Shown here in pieces: positions 27,762 through 36,641 of a stretch of 64,000 nucleotides of DNA. The translations under genes and the position numbers were made by a program. The stretch is from Longimicrobiales bacterium (lineage in GTDB: Bacteria; Gemmatimonadota; Gemmatimonadetes; Longimicrobiales; RSA9), in assembly GCA_035461765.1 (NCBI GenBank), contig DATHUY010000077.1:62001-126000 (forward strand), read 5' to 3'. The notes under the pieces were generated by a model. That model was not told the DNA's origin, made no database searches, and was given only the letters and a program-made list of their open reading frames with translations. The stretch's first letter is position 1. Each line of letters begins with the position of its first letter.

Positions 27762-29857
27762 GCGGCCGTCTGCTGGTGAGTATCGTCAGCTGGAATACGC
27801 GCGCGGAGCTCGCGCGTTGCCTGACTGCGCTGCAGCGGTGCGATCGTCATATCGAGGTTGTCGTCGTCGACAACGACTCGAGCGACGGCAGTGCCGACAT
27901 GGTCGAGCGGTCGTTTCCGGACGTGAAGCTCATCCGCGCCGGCAGAAATCTCGGATTCGCGGGGGGCAACAATCTGGCCGTGCAGGATTCGTCTGCCGAA
28001 TTCGTGCTCGTGCTCAATCCGGATGTCGAGGTGAACGCTGCCGCGCTCGATGAGCTCACCGCGTTCCTGGACCACGACGCTCCGGCGGCTGCAGCGCCGC
28101 TGCTCATGGGAGACGACGGCCAGCCGCAGCCCCACATGTATCGTCGCTTTCCCACGTTCGCGCAGGTGCTGCTGTTCTGGACGGTCCTCGGCCCTGTCAC
28201 CCGCCGCATCGGGTGGTTGCGCCGCGCGATATTCGAGCATGACCTGCGCGGCGATCGCCCGGTCCGGGTGGACCAGCTGCCCGGTGCCGCGCTCATGATG
28301 AACGCGGCTGCGCTGCGCACTGTCGGGCTGATGGATGACGGCTATTTCGTCTGGTGGGAGGATGTAGACTGGTGTTACCGCGCCCGTAACGCGGGGGTGC
28401 CGCTCACGGTTCTTCCTGCGGCGCGGTTCCGCCACGCCGGCGGGGCGAGCTTTGCCGGCTGGAATACCGAGACGCGGGTCTTCCAGTTTTATCGCGCGTT
28501 CTATCGCTTCCTCGCACGCCACCGCCTCGGACGGCTCGCGCACCGCGTGACTCCGATCATTCGCGCCGATCTCGCGCTCAAGGACGGACTCCTTCGCGTG
28601 CGCAATCTGCTGGGCCGGCCGCACGGTAACGGCGTGACGAGCCTGGCCGACACGCGCGAGGTCGTCCGCCGCATGGCGCGTGAGGTCGCACATGGGCCGG
28701 TTCCGCATTTCCGGAGCGCGGGCCGCGACAGGATCGCCGGGCCTTCGCTCCCCATCGCCGTGAGGGACAGATCCCGCGCGACCGAACCTGATGCAGGTCT
28801 GTACCGTGATCCCGACGTGGACGTCGTGATCGTCAACTGGAACGGGTGCGCGTACCTGCCGGCAGCGCTCGCGGCACTGAAGCGTACAACGGTGCCCGTC
28901 CGCATTGTCGTCGTCGACAACGCCAGCACCGACGCGTCCCGTGAATACCTGAGATCCGCGCACCCGGACGTCGAGGTCATCGCGCTGGACTCCAACTGCG
29001 GTTACGCAGGCGGAGCAAACGCCGGGCTCCGTCATGTCGACGGCCGGTACGCTCTCGTCATGAATCCCGACGTGCTCCTGGCTCCGGACTGCATCGAGAT
29101 GCTGCGCGACCGTCTCGACCATGATGACACCATTGGTGCCGCGCAGGGCAAGCTGTACCGCATCGCGCCCGAGGACTTCATCGCGGGGTATACTCCGGCC
29201 GGCGGGACGATCGATTCCGCCGGCCACACCATTCGGCGCTCCCGCATGGTCGTCGACCGCGCCCAGGGTGAGCCGGACGCTGCGCGGTATGACCGCGAGG
29301 CCGCCATCTTCAGTGCGTGCGGTGCCGCGCTGTTCCTGCGCCGCTCGATGCTGGACGACGTTGCGCCGCACGGCGAGTTCTTCGCCGAATCGTTCTTCGC
29401 GTACAAGGAAGACATCGACCTCTGCTGGCGCGCCCGGCTGCTGGGATGGGATGTGCGCTACGTGCCCGCCGCGGTGGCCCATCACGTACGCACCGCGCCG
29501 CTCGATGGCCAGGCGTGGCGCCGGATGCACATCACGGCCCGACGCCATTCCTGGAAGAACCACTATCTGCTCATGATCCGTAACGACCGCGTCGGCGACA
29601 TCGTTCGTGCGTTGCCATATGTCGCAGCGTGGGAGGTGGCCCGACTCGGTCACGCGGTATTGCGCGATCCGCGTGTGCTGCGCGCCTTCGCCGACCTCGC
29701 GCGAGCCCTGCCTGGCGCGCTGCGCGAGCGCCGCGATCTCCTTCGTCGCCGACGGGCGACACCCGCAGCGGTGCGGTGCTGGTTCGGGGCGGAGCCCGTG
29801 CCGGTGCGTGTCCCGGAACGGCCGGCGGAACTGCCGCGATCGGCGGTGTGCGGATGA
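27758..29857 (+). CDS. Two-domain GT2-GT2 fusion glycosyltransferase
   Basis: 699 aa containing two complete GT-A domains in one chain. The first (about 1-300) has VSIVSWNTRAELARCL, VDNDSSDGS, NLGFAGGNNLAV, LNPDVEVN and WWEDVDWCYRA. The second (about 355-640) has VVIVNWNGCAYLPAAL, VDNASTDAS, NCGYAGGANAGL, MNPDVLLAPD and YKEDIDLCWRARLLG. A linker of about 55 residues joins them. Such bifunctional enzymes can add two sugars in turn or act processively. ATG 27758 has GGAGG about 5 bases upstream. It overlaps both neighbours by 4 bases. Confidence 0.9.
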   Translation: MSGRLLVSIVSWNTRAELARCLTALQRCDRHIEVVVVDNDSSDGSADMVERSFPDVKLIRAGRNLGFAGGNNLAVQDSSAEFVLVLNPDVEVNAAALDELTAFLDHDAPAAAAPLLMGDDGQPQPHMYRRFPTFAQVLLFWTVLGPVTRRIGWLRRAIFEHDLRGDRPVRVDQLPGAALMMNAAALRTVGLMDDGYFVWWEDVDWCYRARNAGVPLTVLPAARFRHAGGASFAGWNTETRVFQFYRAFYRFLARHRLGRLAHRVTPIIRADLALKDGLLRVRNLLGRPHGNGVTSLADTREVVRRMAREVAHGPVPHFRSAGRDRIAGPSLPIAVRDRSRATEPDAGLYRDPDVDVVIVNWNGCAYLPAALAALKRTTVPVRIVVVDNASTDASREYLRSAHPDVEVIALDSNCGYAGGANAGLRHVDGRYALVMNPDVLLAPDCIEMLRDRLDHDDTIGAAQGKLYRIAPEDFIAGYTPAGGTIDSAGHTIRRSRMVVDRAQGEPDAARYDREAAIFSACGAALFLRRSMLDDVAPHGEFFAESFFAYKEDIDLCWRARLLGWDVRYVPAAVAHHVRTAPLDGQAWRRMHITARRHSWKNHYLLMIRNDRVGDIVRALPYVAAWEVARLGHAVLRDPRVLRAFADLARALPGALRERRDLLRRRRATPAAVRCWFGAEPVPVRVPERPAELPRSAVCG

Positions 29858-31734
29858 TCCCGGTCGACACCGCTCCGGCACCTGTCGAGGCCATGCCCGC
29901 TGCGCACAGCCGGTGGCGCGCCGTTCTATCAGGGCGCCCCGTCCTCTGGCTCACGCTCGCAGCGATCGCGCTGCGTCTGGTGATCTTTCTCGGACGCGGC
30001 GACTACGTCGCGTTCGATGAAGGCTGGTACCTGCTGCTCGCCCGAAGCCTCTTCGACGGGCAGGGTTACTCACTCACCGGGCTGCGCCACGTCACGCTGT
30101 CACCGCTTTTCCCTATCCTCGCCGGCGCCGTCGCCGAGCTGATCGGCGATCCCATTCGCGCGGGCAGACTCGTGGCGGCGGTCGCTGCCGGCCTGCTCGT
30201 GTGGCCCTGCTGGTCGATCTTCAACCGTCTGACCGACCGACGCACTGCATGGCTCGCCTGCGTTTTCGTCGCGGTGATGCCGGCGCTCGCACCGTTCGCC
30301 GCGCCCTACTGGATCGGCTGGGACCTCTGGGTCGGAGCCGAGCCGCTGCTCCACGTCTTTCTGTTCGCAGGTATCGCGCTCGCCCTGCGGGGCTGGCGCG
30401 AGCAGCGCACAGCCGACTGGGCCGCGGCCGGTCTCGCACTCGCACTCGCGTACCTGGCGCGCTCCGAGGCCATCCTGCCGTTCGGCATGCTCGGCCTGCT
30501 GCTCACCGCACGTGCGCTGTGGCTGCGTACCCCTCGTGCCATGCTCAATGTCGCCGTGCTGGCTCTGGCGTTCGCTGTGACCGCGGCGCCCTACTGGCTT
30601 TATCTGCACGATGCCATGGGTCGCTGGACGATCACCGGTCGCGGCGTGGAGGTCGTCGTGCCGCGCCGCGCGACGGACGCCGCCACCGCGGCAGAAAGTC
30701 CGCCGCCGGGCAGCGCAGCCACCGGCATAGAACGCATGCTGTGGGAAGAAGGCCAGCGCTCCTACATGTATTCCCTCTATGCGCTCGACGCCTCCGCCAC
30801 ACATCTGGCGAGCTCCTACTGGGGAATACCTGACGAGGACGCTGCGGCGACGCAAGCGCGGAATGCAGCCGTCGAACCCACGGCGCCGCGGGCCGGGAGT
30901 CCCGCGCCGGTGGCCGATGCTGCATCACCGGCGGCCGCGCAGAACGACACGTTGCCCGGGCGGTGGACGCTCTATGTCCGCGCTCTCACCACCGCCATTC
31001 CATGGTACCTGTGGCCATTCATCGGCGTCGGGCTGTTCGGTATGAGGCGCGCCTGGCGCGATGAGCTCGTGGTAGCGGTGCCGCTCGTGCTCACGAGCGT
31101 CGCGATCGCCCGCATTGTCGCTGCTGATCCCCGCACGCAGCTCTTCATCGTGCCGCTGGCCGCGTTCTATGCCGCGCGCGGCGTGACCATGTTCGGCGCA
31201 TTCGTGGATGATCGCATCCGGGACGGGTCATTACGGCGCGGATTCGTGGCGACGGCCACGGCTGCCATTCTTGCCTTCGTTCTCCTGGCGACGGAGGCGC
31301 GCTGGGTGTACCTCGGGCTGAGCCTCGGATCGCCTCATCATCTCGTGGGCAGCGCGAACCGCCGCATGGGTGAGGCGCTGCGCGACATCGTGCCGGAACA
31401 CGAGCCGGTGATGAGCTGGCACCCGGCCATTGCGCTGTATGCTCGGCGGGACTGGCGCGTGCTGCCGCACGCATCGTTCGACAACGTAGTGCGCTACGCA
31501 AACGCGACGGATACGCGCTTCCTCGTACTTTCGCAGTATTATCCGCCGCAGGGAATTCTCGGCGAGCTGCCGCGCGAGCACCTCGTGCTGGACATACCAC
31601 CAGGCGCCGCTGCGGCCGGCGGCCAGTTCCGCCTCGAGCTCAGTGACGCAGGCACGTCCCACATGTTCGGAACCGTGCAGCCGGCGGTCGGCGTCGATCC
31701 GCCGGACACCACACTATCCGATGAGGGATCGTAA
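29854..31734 (+). CDS. Multi-pass membrane glycosyltransferase, PMT/ArnT-like
   Basis: 626 aa with about 10 membrane helices. The first periplasmic loop carries the acidic motif DYVAFDEGWYLLLARSL (about 48-64), as in GT39/GT83-type enzymes that use lipid-phosphate-linked sugars on the outer face of the inner membrane. A hydrophilic Ala/Pro-rich insertion (about 270-370) interrupts the helices, and a soluble C-terminal domain of about 130 residues follows. ATG 29854 overlaps the preceding stop (ATGA). The acceptor could be a glycolipid or a protein; this cannot be decided from sequence. Confidence 0.8.
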   Translation: MIPVDTAPAPVEAMPAAHSRWRAVLSGRPVLWLTLAAIALRLVIFLGRGDYVAFDEGWYLLLARSLFDGQGYSLTGLRHVTLSPLFPILAGAVAELIGDPIRAGRLVAAVAAGLLVWPCWSIFNRLTDRRTAWLACVFVAVMPALAPFAAPYWIGWDLWVGAEPLLHVFLFAGIALALRGWREQRTADWAAAGLALALAYLARSEAILPFGMLGLLLTARALWLRTPRAMLNVAVLALAFAVTAAPYWLYLHDAMGRWTITGRGVEVVVPRRATDAATAAESPPPGSAATGIERMLWEEGQRSYMYSLYALDASATHLASSYWGIPDEDAAATQARNAAVEPTAPRAGSPAPVADAASPAAAQNDTLPGRWTLYVRALTTAIPWYLWPFIGVGLFGMRRAWRDELVVAVPLVLTSVAIARIVAADPRTQLFIVPLAAFYAARGVTMFGAFVDDRIRDGSLRRGFVATATAAILAFVLLATEARWVYLGLSLGSPHHLVGSANRRMGEALRDIVPEHEPVMSWHPAIALYARRDWRVLPHASFDNVVRYANATDTRFLVLSQYYPPQGILGELPREHLVLDIPPGAAAAGGQFRLELSDAGTSHMFGTVQPAVGVDPPDTTLSDEGS

Positions 31735-32507
31735 TGGACGCTGATGTATTTCGCGTACACGCGGAGGTCGAGCAGCGACACTGGTGGTTCGCGGCCCGGC
31801 GCGGCATCCTGCGTGCCGTCATCGAGCGCGTCCTGCCGCCCGACGGCACCAGGACCGTCGTCGACATCGGCTGCGGCGTGGGTGCCAATGCGACTGCGTT
31901 TCAGTCCGGGTACCGTTGCGTCGGCTATGATCCCTCGCCTGATGCCATAGCGTTCGCCCGCTCGGCTCACCAGGGCGCGGCGTTCCACGTGGGCGGAGCC
32001 GCCGACGCACGCGACGACCTGAGCGTTGCGGATGCCGTCCTGCTCACCGATGTCATCGAGCACGTGCCGGACGACCATGCGCTGCTCTCGGACGTGATTG
32101 GACCGATGAAGCCAGGCGCGTTCCTCCTCGTGACAGTACCCGCGGGGATGGAGCTGTGGAGCCCACATGACGTGGCGCTGGGACACTACAGGCGTTACGA
32201 CACCGACATGCTCGCCCATGCATGGCGAGACCTGCCGGTGAGCCCGGCTCTCGTCTCGCATTTCAACAGCCGGCTCTATCCGCTCGTCCGCGGCGTACGC
32301 TGGATCACGGCGCGCCTCAGGCGCTCTGCCGGCGGCGAAGGAACCGACCTCTCACTACCGCCGGCGATGGCGAACGACCTGCTCCGGCGCGTCTTCTTCG
32401 GGGAGGCCGGGCGACTGCAGGACGCCCTGACATCGCAGCGCCCCGCCTACAGGCACGGTGTGAGCCTCATGGCGCTGCTGCGCCGGACGAACGGCGGATC
32501 ACCATGA
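31734..32507 (+). CDS. Class I SAM-dependent methyltransferase
   Basis: 257 aa. SAM-binding motif I is VVDIGCGVGANATAFQ (about 42-57), followed by VGYDPSPDAIAFAR, LTDVIEHVPDDHALL and the MKPGAFLLVTVPA strand. An N-terminal HAEVEQRHWWFAARRGIL motif is typical of methyltransferases found in polysaccharide loci. It shares one base with the upstream stop and overlaps the next GT by 4 bases. The target is likely a sugar or lipid intermediate. Confidence 0.87.
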   Translation: MDADVFRVHAEVEQRHWWFAARRGILRAVIERVLPPDGTRTVVDIGCGVGANATAFQSGYRCVGYDPSPDAIAFARSAHQGAAFHVGGAADARDDLSVADAVLLTDVIEHVPDDHALLSDVIGPMKPGAFLLVTVPAGMELWSPHDVALGHYRRYDTDMLAHAWRDLPVSPALVSHFNSRLYPLVRGVRWITARLRRSAGGEGTDLSLPPAMANDLLRRVFFGEAGRLQDALTSQRPAYRHGVSLMALLRRTNGGSP

Positions 32508-33310
32508 CGCCGCCGGAAGCCATCATCGTTGTGCCGTGCTACAACGAAGCGGCGCGGCTGCGACCCGCGACGTTCCGCAGCTTCCTGGAGACCACTCCGG
32601 ATGTGGAGATGCTGCTGGTCGATGACGGGAGCACCGACGCGACTGCCGAAGTGCTCCATGATCTCGCGGCTTCGTGCCCGCAGATCCAGGTGCACGCGCT
32701 CGAACACAATTCCGGCAAGGCGGAAGCAGTGCGCCAGGGCATGCTGCGCGCATGCGCGCGCCGTCCCGCGTTGGCGGGATACTGGGATGCCGATCTGGCA
32801 GCGCCCCTGGAGGCGATCCCCATGCTGATGAGCATGCTGCGCCGACAGCCCGCCCTGGACATGGTCATGGGATCCAGGGTCCAGCTGCTCGGCTCACGCA
32901 TCCGTCGCAGTGCCTATCGCCACTATCTCGGCCGCGTCCTCGCCACCTGTGCCGCGGCGGCACTCCGGCTCCCTGTCTACGACACGCAGTGCGGCGCTAA
33001 GCTGCTGCGTGTCAACGAGCGCACGTGCAGCATATTCGCTACACGCTTCGAGAGCCGCTGGCTCTTCGATGTCGAGCTGCTCGCACGCCTCCTCGCCACG
33101 CAGGACGGTGGCCGCGTCGATCCCCAGTCCCGCATCAATGAGATGCCGCTCCCCGAATGGACCGAAGTGCCGGGGTCGAAGGTCAAAATGCGTGACGGCG
33201 TGGCCGCCCTGATGGAGCTGTACCGGATCCAGCGCGCGTACCGCGAGTCCCGACAGCGCTGGCAGACCGACGTTCTCGGTACCGTGCACGACACAGCCGG
33301 TACCCGGTGA
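32504..33310 (+). CDS. GT2 glycosyltransferase, polyprenyl-phosphate glucosyltransferase-like
   Basis: 268 aa. It begins AIIVVPCYNEAARLRPATFR and continues with VDDGSTDATAEVL, HNSGKAEAVRQGM and GYWDADLAAPLEAIP; the last supplies the DAD metal site. The NSGKAEAVR and MGSRV elements resemble enzymes of the dolichyl-phosphate beta-glucosyltransferase type. A lipid-phosphate sugar donor for the membrane glycosyltransferases just downstream is a reasonable role (inference). ATG 32504 lies in an ATGA overlap with the methyltransferase. Confidence 0.86.
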   Translation: MTPPEAIIVVPCYNEAARLRPATFRSFLETTPDVEMLLVDDGSTDATAEVLHDLAASCPQIQVHALEHNSGKAEAVRQGMLRACARRPALAGYWDADLAAPLEAIPMLMSMLRRQPALDMVMGSRVQLLGSRIRRSAYRHYLGRVLATCAAAALRLPVYDTQCGAKLLRVNERTCSIFATRFESRWLFDVELLARLLATQDGGRVDPQSRINEMPLPEWTEVPGSKVKMRDGVAALMELYRIQRAYRESRQRWQTDVLGTVHDTAGTR

Positions 33311-34953
33311 CTGCGCCAGCACCACCCGCACCCGAAGCCGGGATGAATTTCGCGATGATGCGACACCGTATCCTGCTCGTCCTGATCGTGGCCGTTTTCG
33401 CCGGTGTGGCCGGGACGGCCATCCGCCATACGTCGACCACGTTCGATGAAGTGCTGCTGCCGTCGGCGGGGGCGCGCGGTTACGTAACGGGCGAATTCGA
33501 TCTCGTGCTCGACCATCCGCCGTTCCTCCAATATCTGTATGGGCTGCCCGTTTACCTGGACAGTCCCAATTATCCGAGGGAGGATGTCGTCGACTGGAGC
33601 TACCCCGGACGCTACCAGTACGCGAACGCGTTCTACTTCGGATCGGGCAACGATCCCGAGCGTATTGCCTTCATCGCCAGGCTGGTCGGAGTCGCGCTCG
33701 GTGTCCTGCTGATCCTCACCACGTTCGCGTTCACACGGTCCGCGTACGGTCGCAGCGCGGGTGTCGTCGCCGCGGCGCTCGTCGCGTTCGTGCCCGACGT
33801 GCTGGCTCATTCCGGCATCTCCTATAACGACGTGCCGCTGGCTCTGATCCTGCTCGCGGCTACCTGGGCGGGCGACGCGGCTGCACGGGACCCGCGCATC
33901 GGACGCGTAGCGCTCGCCGGTGCCGCTACGGGGCTCGCACTCGGTGTGAAGTTCAGCGCGATCGTCATGGGTCCGATCGCGCTTCTGCTCATCCTGCTCG
34001 AAGGTGTTCGGCGCTGGCCGGACCCTGAATGGCCGCGACGGATCATTGCCGGCATCCCGGTGTTCGTTATCGCCGCGTACCTCGTCCTGGTGGGCATCTA
34101 CCTGGGGGACTTCACGCTGAGCGAGTTCTGGTTCGGTCTGGATTTCAACATCAAACACGCCAACGACGGCCATGGCGCTCCGGCCGTCCTGCTCGGTGAC
34201 TACAGCGAGCAGGGCTGGTGGTACTTCTTCCCCGTGGCGTTCTTCCTGAAGACATCCCTGGGGCTCCACGTGCTGCTGTTCCTGAGCCTGGTCGGCCTCG
34301 CACTGGAGCCGGTACGCGCCGGCTGGCGCGCGCTCGCGGCGTCTCCCGCACGCGTTCCTGTCGTGGGTGGCCTCGTCCTCCTCGGCTTCGTCATGGCCGC
34401 CGATCTGAACATCGGGTTCCGCCATGCACTGCCGCTGCTCCCGTTCGCGTGCGTTCTCATCGCGGCCGGCGTGGTGCGTCTGTGGAACATGCGCCGGACC
34501 TGGCTCCGTGTGGCCATCGCCGTCGCACTCGCGTGGCACATCATTTCACCGCTGCGTTTCTACCCGTACTTCATCTCCTACCTGAGCGAGTACACGGGTC
34601 CGGTCGAGTACAGCTACGAAACCCTCGTGGACTCCAGTCTCGACTGGGGCCAGGGACTTATCGCGCTGCGCGAGTTCATGCAGGAGGAGAACATTCCGGC
34701 TGTGCTGCTGAGTTACTTCGGGTCGGCGCCGCCCGCAGGCTACGGCATCAACTACGTCGCACTCCCGAGCTTCGCGCCGCTGGCGCCGCTGCCCCTGCCC
34801 CCCGGCGATACACTGCCGCGCTGGGTCGCCATCTCGGCAACGAACCTGGCCGGCAATTATCTGCCGGACGATCCGTTCGCGCGCTTCCGTGACATCGAAC
34901 CTTATCGGGTTGTCGGCCGCAGCATCTTCGTGTTCTATCTGGAGGGTGAGTGA
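33307..34953 (+). CDS. Multi-pass membrane glycosyltransferase, PMT family-like
   Basis: 548 aa with about 10 hydrophobic helices. The first helix is followed by TTFDEVLLPSAGARGYV and LVLDHPPFLQYLYGLP, giving the acidic residues of the catalytic first loop of GT39-like enzymes. A further conserved-looking segment is ETLVDSSLDWGQGL (about 442), often seen in bacterial PMT_2-like proteins. It probably works on the periplasmic face of the inner membrane with a lipid-linked sugar. GTG 33307 overlaps the previous stop; an internal ATG at 33343 is possible. Its stop overlaps the next GTG. Confidence 0.8.
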   Translation: MTAPAPPAPEAGMNFAMMRHRILLVLIVAVFAGVAGTAIRHTSTTFDEVLLPSAGARGYVTGEFDLVLDHPPFLQYLYGLPVYLDSPNYPREDVVDWSYPGRYQYANAFYFGSGNDPERIAFIARLVGVALGVLLILTTFAFTRSAYGRSAGVVAAALVAFVPDVLAHSGISYNDVPLALILLAATWAGDAAARDPRIGRVALAGAATGLALGVKFSAIVMGPIALLLILLEGVRRWPDPEWPRRIIAGIPVFVIAAYLVLVGIYLGDFTLSEFWFGLDFNIKHANDGHGAPAVLLGDYSEQGWWYFFPVAFFLKTSLGLHVLLFLSLVGLALEPVRAGWRALAASPARVPVVGGLVLLGFVMAADLNIGFRHALPLLPFACVLIAAGVVRLWNMRRTWLRVAIAVALAWHIISPLRFYPYFISYLSEYTGPVEYSYETLVDSSLDWGQGLIALREFMQEENIPAVLLSYFGSAPPAGYGINYVALPSFAPLAPLPLPPGDTLPRWVAISATNLAGNYLPDDPFARFRDIEPYRVVGRSIFVFYLEGE

Positions 34954-36641
34954 CGACAGGAGCACCGGCCGACGGCCGGTCTGCCTGGCTGCGGCCGCTC
35001 CCCGGGGACCGCCTGCTGCATGCGCTGCTCGTATTCAGTCTGGCTGTCGCCGCCTACCTGCCGGCCGTCAGCAATGACTTCGCGTACGATGATCTTCCCA
35101 TCGTCGCGCTCGATGAGCGTGTTCGTACATTCGATGTGCCCGCGATCCTGACGGGCGGCTACTGGCAGGACACGGCGAGCGTGCTCTACCGTCCCGCAAC
35201 CACGTTGTCCTACGCGCTCGACTGGAAGATCTCGGACGGGACGCCGGGGTGGTCGCACGCGGTCAACATGATGTGGCACGGGGTAGTGAGCGTGCTGGTC
35301 CTGCTGCTGCTGCGCGCCTTTCGGGTCCCACCTGCCGCGGCACTTGTGGCGGCCGCGGTGTTCGCCGTCCACCCGGTACACGTGGAAGCCGTAGCCAATA
35401 TCGTCGGCCGCGCCGAGCTGATGGCAGCCGCATTCACGCTGGCCGCGGCGCTGCTGTTCACGCTCCCAGCGCGTACCCTGCGCACCGCGGCCGCGCTGAC
35501 ACTCCTGCTGACGCTGTTCGCGCTCGCATTGCTGTCGAAGGAGAGCGCGGTGATGCTGCCTGCTCTTCTCGTGCTCACGGATGCAGGCACCCGGCGTCTG
35601 CGTCCGGGTCGCGTCCGTGCATGGCTCCGGGTGCGTCTCCCCTCTCTGCTCGGGCTCGCCGCAGTCCTGGCGCTGTACTTCGGCACAAGGCACGTCGTGC
35701 TGGGTGCGATGACGCCGGGGGACCTCGATCCCAGCCTGGAGGTGCTCGACTCACCGCTGCACCGCATCTACACGGCGCTCCAGGCATGGCCGCAGTACGC
35801 GAGGCTGCTCTTCTATCCGCGCGTTCTGCTGGCCGACTACGGCCCGCGCATCATGCTGCCCGCCACGCAGCTCAATGCGGCCGCGCTTCTCGGCGCCGGG
35901 CTGATCACCCTCTGCATCGGCGGCGGGATGGCGGCGTGGCGCCGGCGTGACCCGCTCGCGGCCGCCGCGCTGCTCTGGTTCCCGGTTGCCTTGCTGCCGG
36001 CATCCAATCTGCTCATTCCGATCGGCGTGCTCATCGCCGAACGCACGCTGTATCTGCCATCGATCGCCCTGTCCATGGGCATTGCCGCGGCGGCGATCCG
36101 GATGTACGGCGGCTTCACGCCAGCCCGGCCCGTTCGCCGGGTCGCGACTGCCGCCGTGATCGGGTTGACGCTCGGCCTCCTGACCGCGCGCACCCTCATT
36201 CGTATCCCGGACTGGCGCAACACCAACACCGTGTTCTTCGCGCTGCTCCAGGACCGCCCGGACGCCTTTCGCGGCGTCTGGCACGCCGCCAGGCTCGCGG
36301 CGAGTCACGGCTCACCCGATACGGCGATGCGTCTGCACACGGAAGCGATCCGGCTCTGGCCGTACCGCCCGCGCCTGCTGCGCGAAGCCGTCATCTATGC
36401 CGCTGCCAACGGACGCCCGGACTGGTCGCGGCAGCTCGCGGAGTTCGGCCTCGCGCACGTACCCGATGACCTCGTCGTAAGACGTTTCCACGCCGGAACC
36501 CTGCTCGATGGCGGTGACACCGCCGCCGCTCGCGCACAGATCACGGAAGGACTGAAATGGCACCCGCAGGACTCGTTGCTTCTGATGATGCTCGACGCAG
36601 CCACGCCGCCGCCGACCCGGAACCCCGAGAGCGGATCTTGA
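34950..36641 (+). CDS. TMTC-like membrane O-glycosyltransferase with C-terminal TPR-like helices
   Basis: 563 aa. After the first helix comes AVSNDFAYDDLPIVALDERV, then YRPATTLSYALDW and FAVHPVHVEAVANIVGRAEL, which are hallmarks of the TMTC/DUF1736 group (protein O-mannosyltransferase relatives). About ten helices are followed by a soluble segment from about residue 425 (WHAARLAASHGSPDTAMRL) that looks like short TPR repeats. TMTC proteins in animals mannosylate cadherins; bacterial homologues are mostly uncharacterised. GTG 34950 overlaps the upstream stop. It is followed by a clear paralogue. Confidence 0.82.
   Translation: MTTGAPADGRSAWLRPLPGDRLLHALLVFSLAVAAYLPAVSNDFAYDDLPIVALDERVRTFDVPAILTGGYWQDTASVLYRPATTLSYALDWKISDGTPGWSHAVNMMWHGVVSVLVLLLLRAFRVPPAAALVAAAVFAVHPVHVEAVANIVGRAELMAAAFTLAAALLFTLPARTLRTAAALTLLLTLFALALLSKESAVMLPALLVLTDAGTRRLRPGRVRAWLRVRLPSLLGLAAVLALYFGTRHVVLGAMTPGDLDPSLEVLDSPLHRIYTALQAWPQYARLLFYPRVLLADYGPRIMLPATQLNAAALLGAGLITLCIGGGMAAWRRRDPLAAAALLWFPVALLPASNLLIPIGVLIAERTLYLPSIALSMGIAAAAIRMYGGFTPARPVRRVATAAVIGLTLGLLTARTLIRIPDWRNTNTVFFALLQDRPDAFRGVWHAARLAASHGSPDTAMRLHTEAIRLWPYRPRLLREAVIYAAANGRPDWSRQLAEFGLAHVPDDLVVRRFHAGTLLDGGDTAAARAQITEGLKWHPQDSLLLMMLDAATPPPTRNPESGS

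Noticed and set aside
27569-29881. 770-aa antisense open frame over the GT2-GT2 fusion
   Set aside because: Shadow of a real gene: Arg/His/Val-biased composition, no motifs, and it spans two sense genes.
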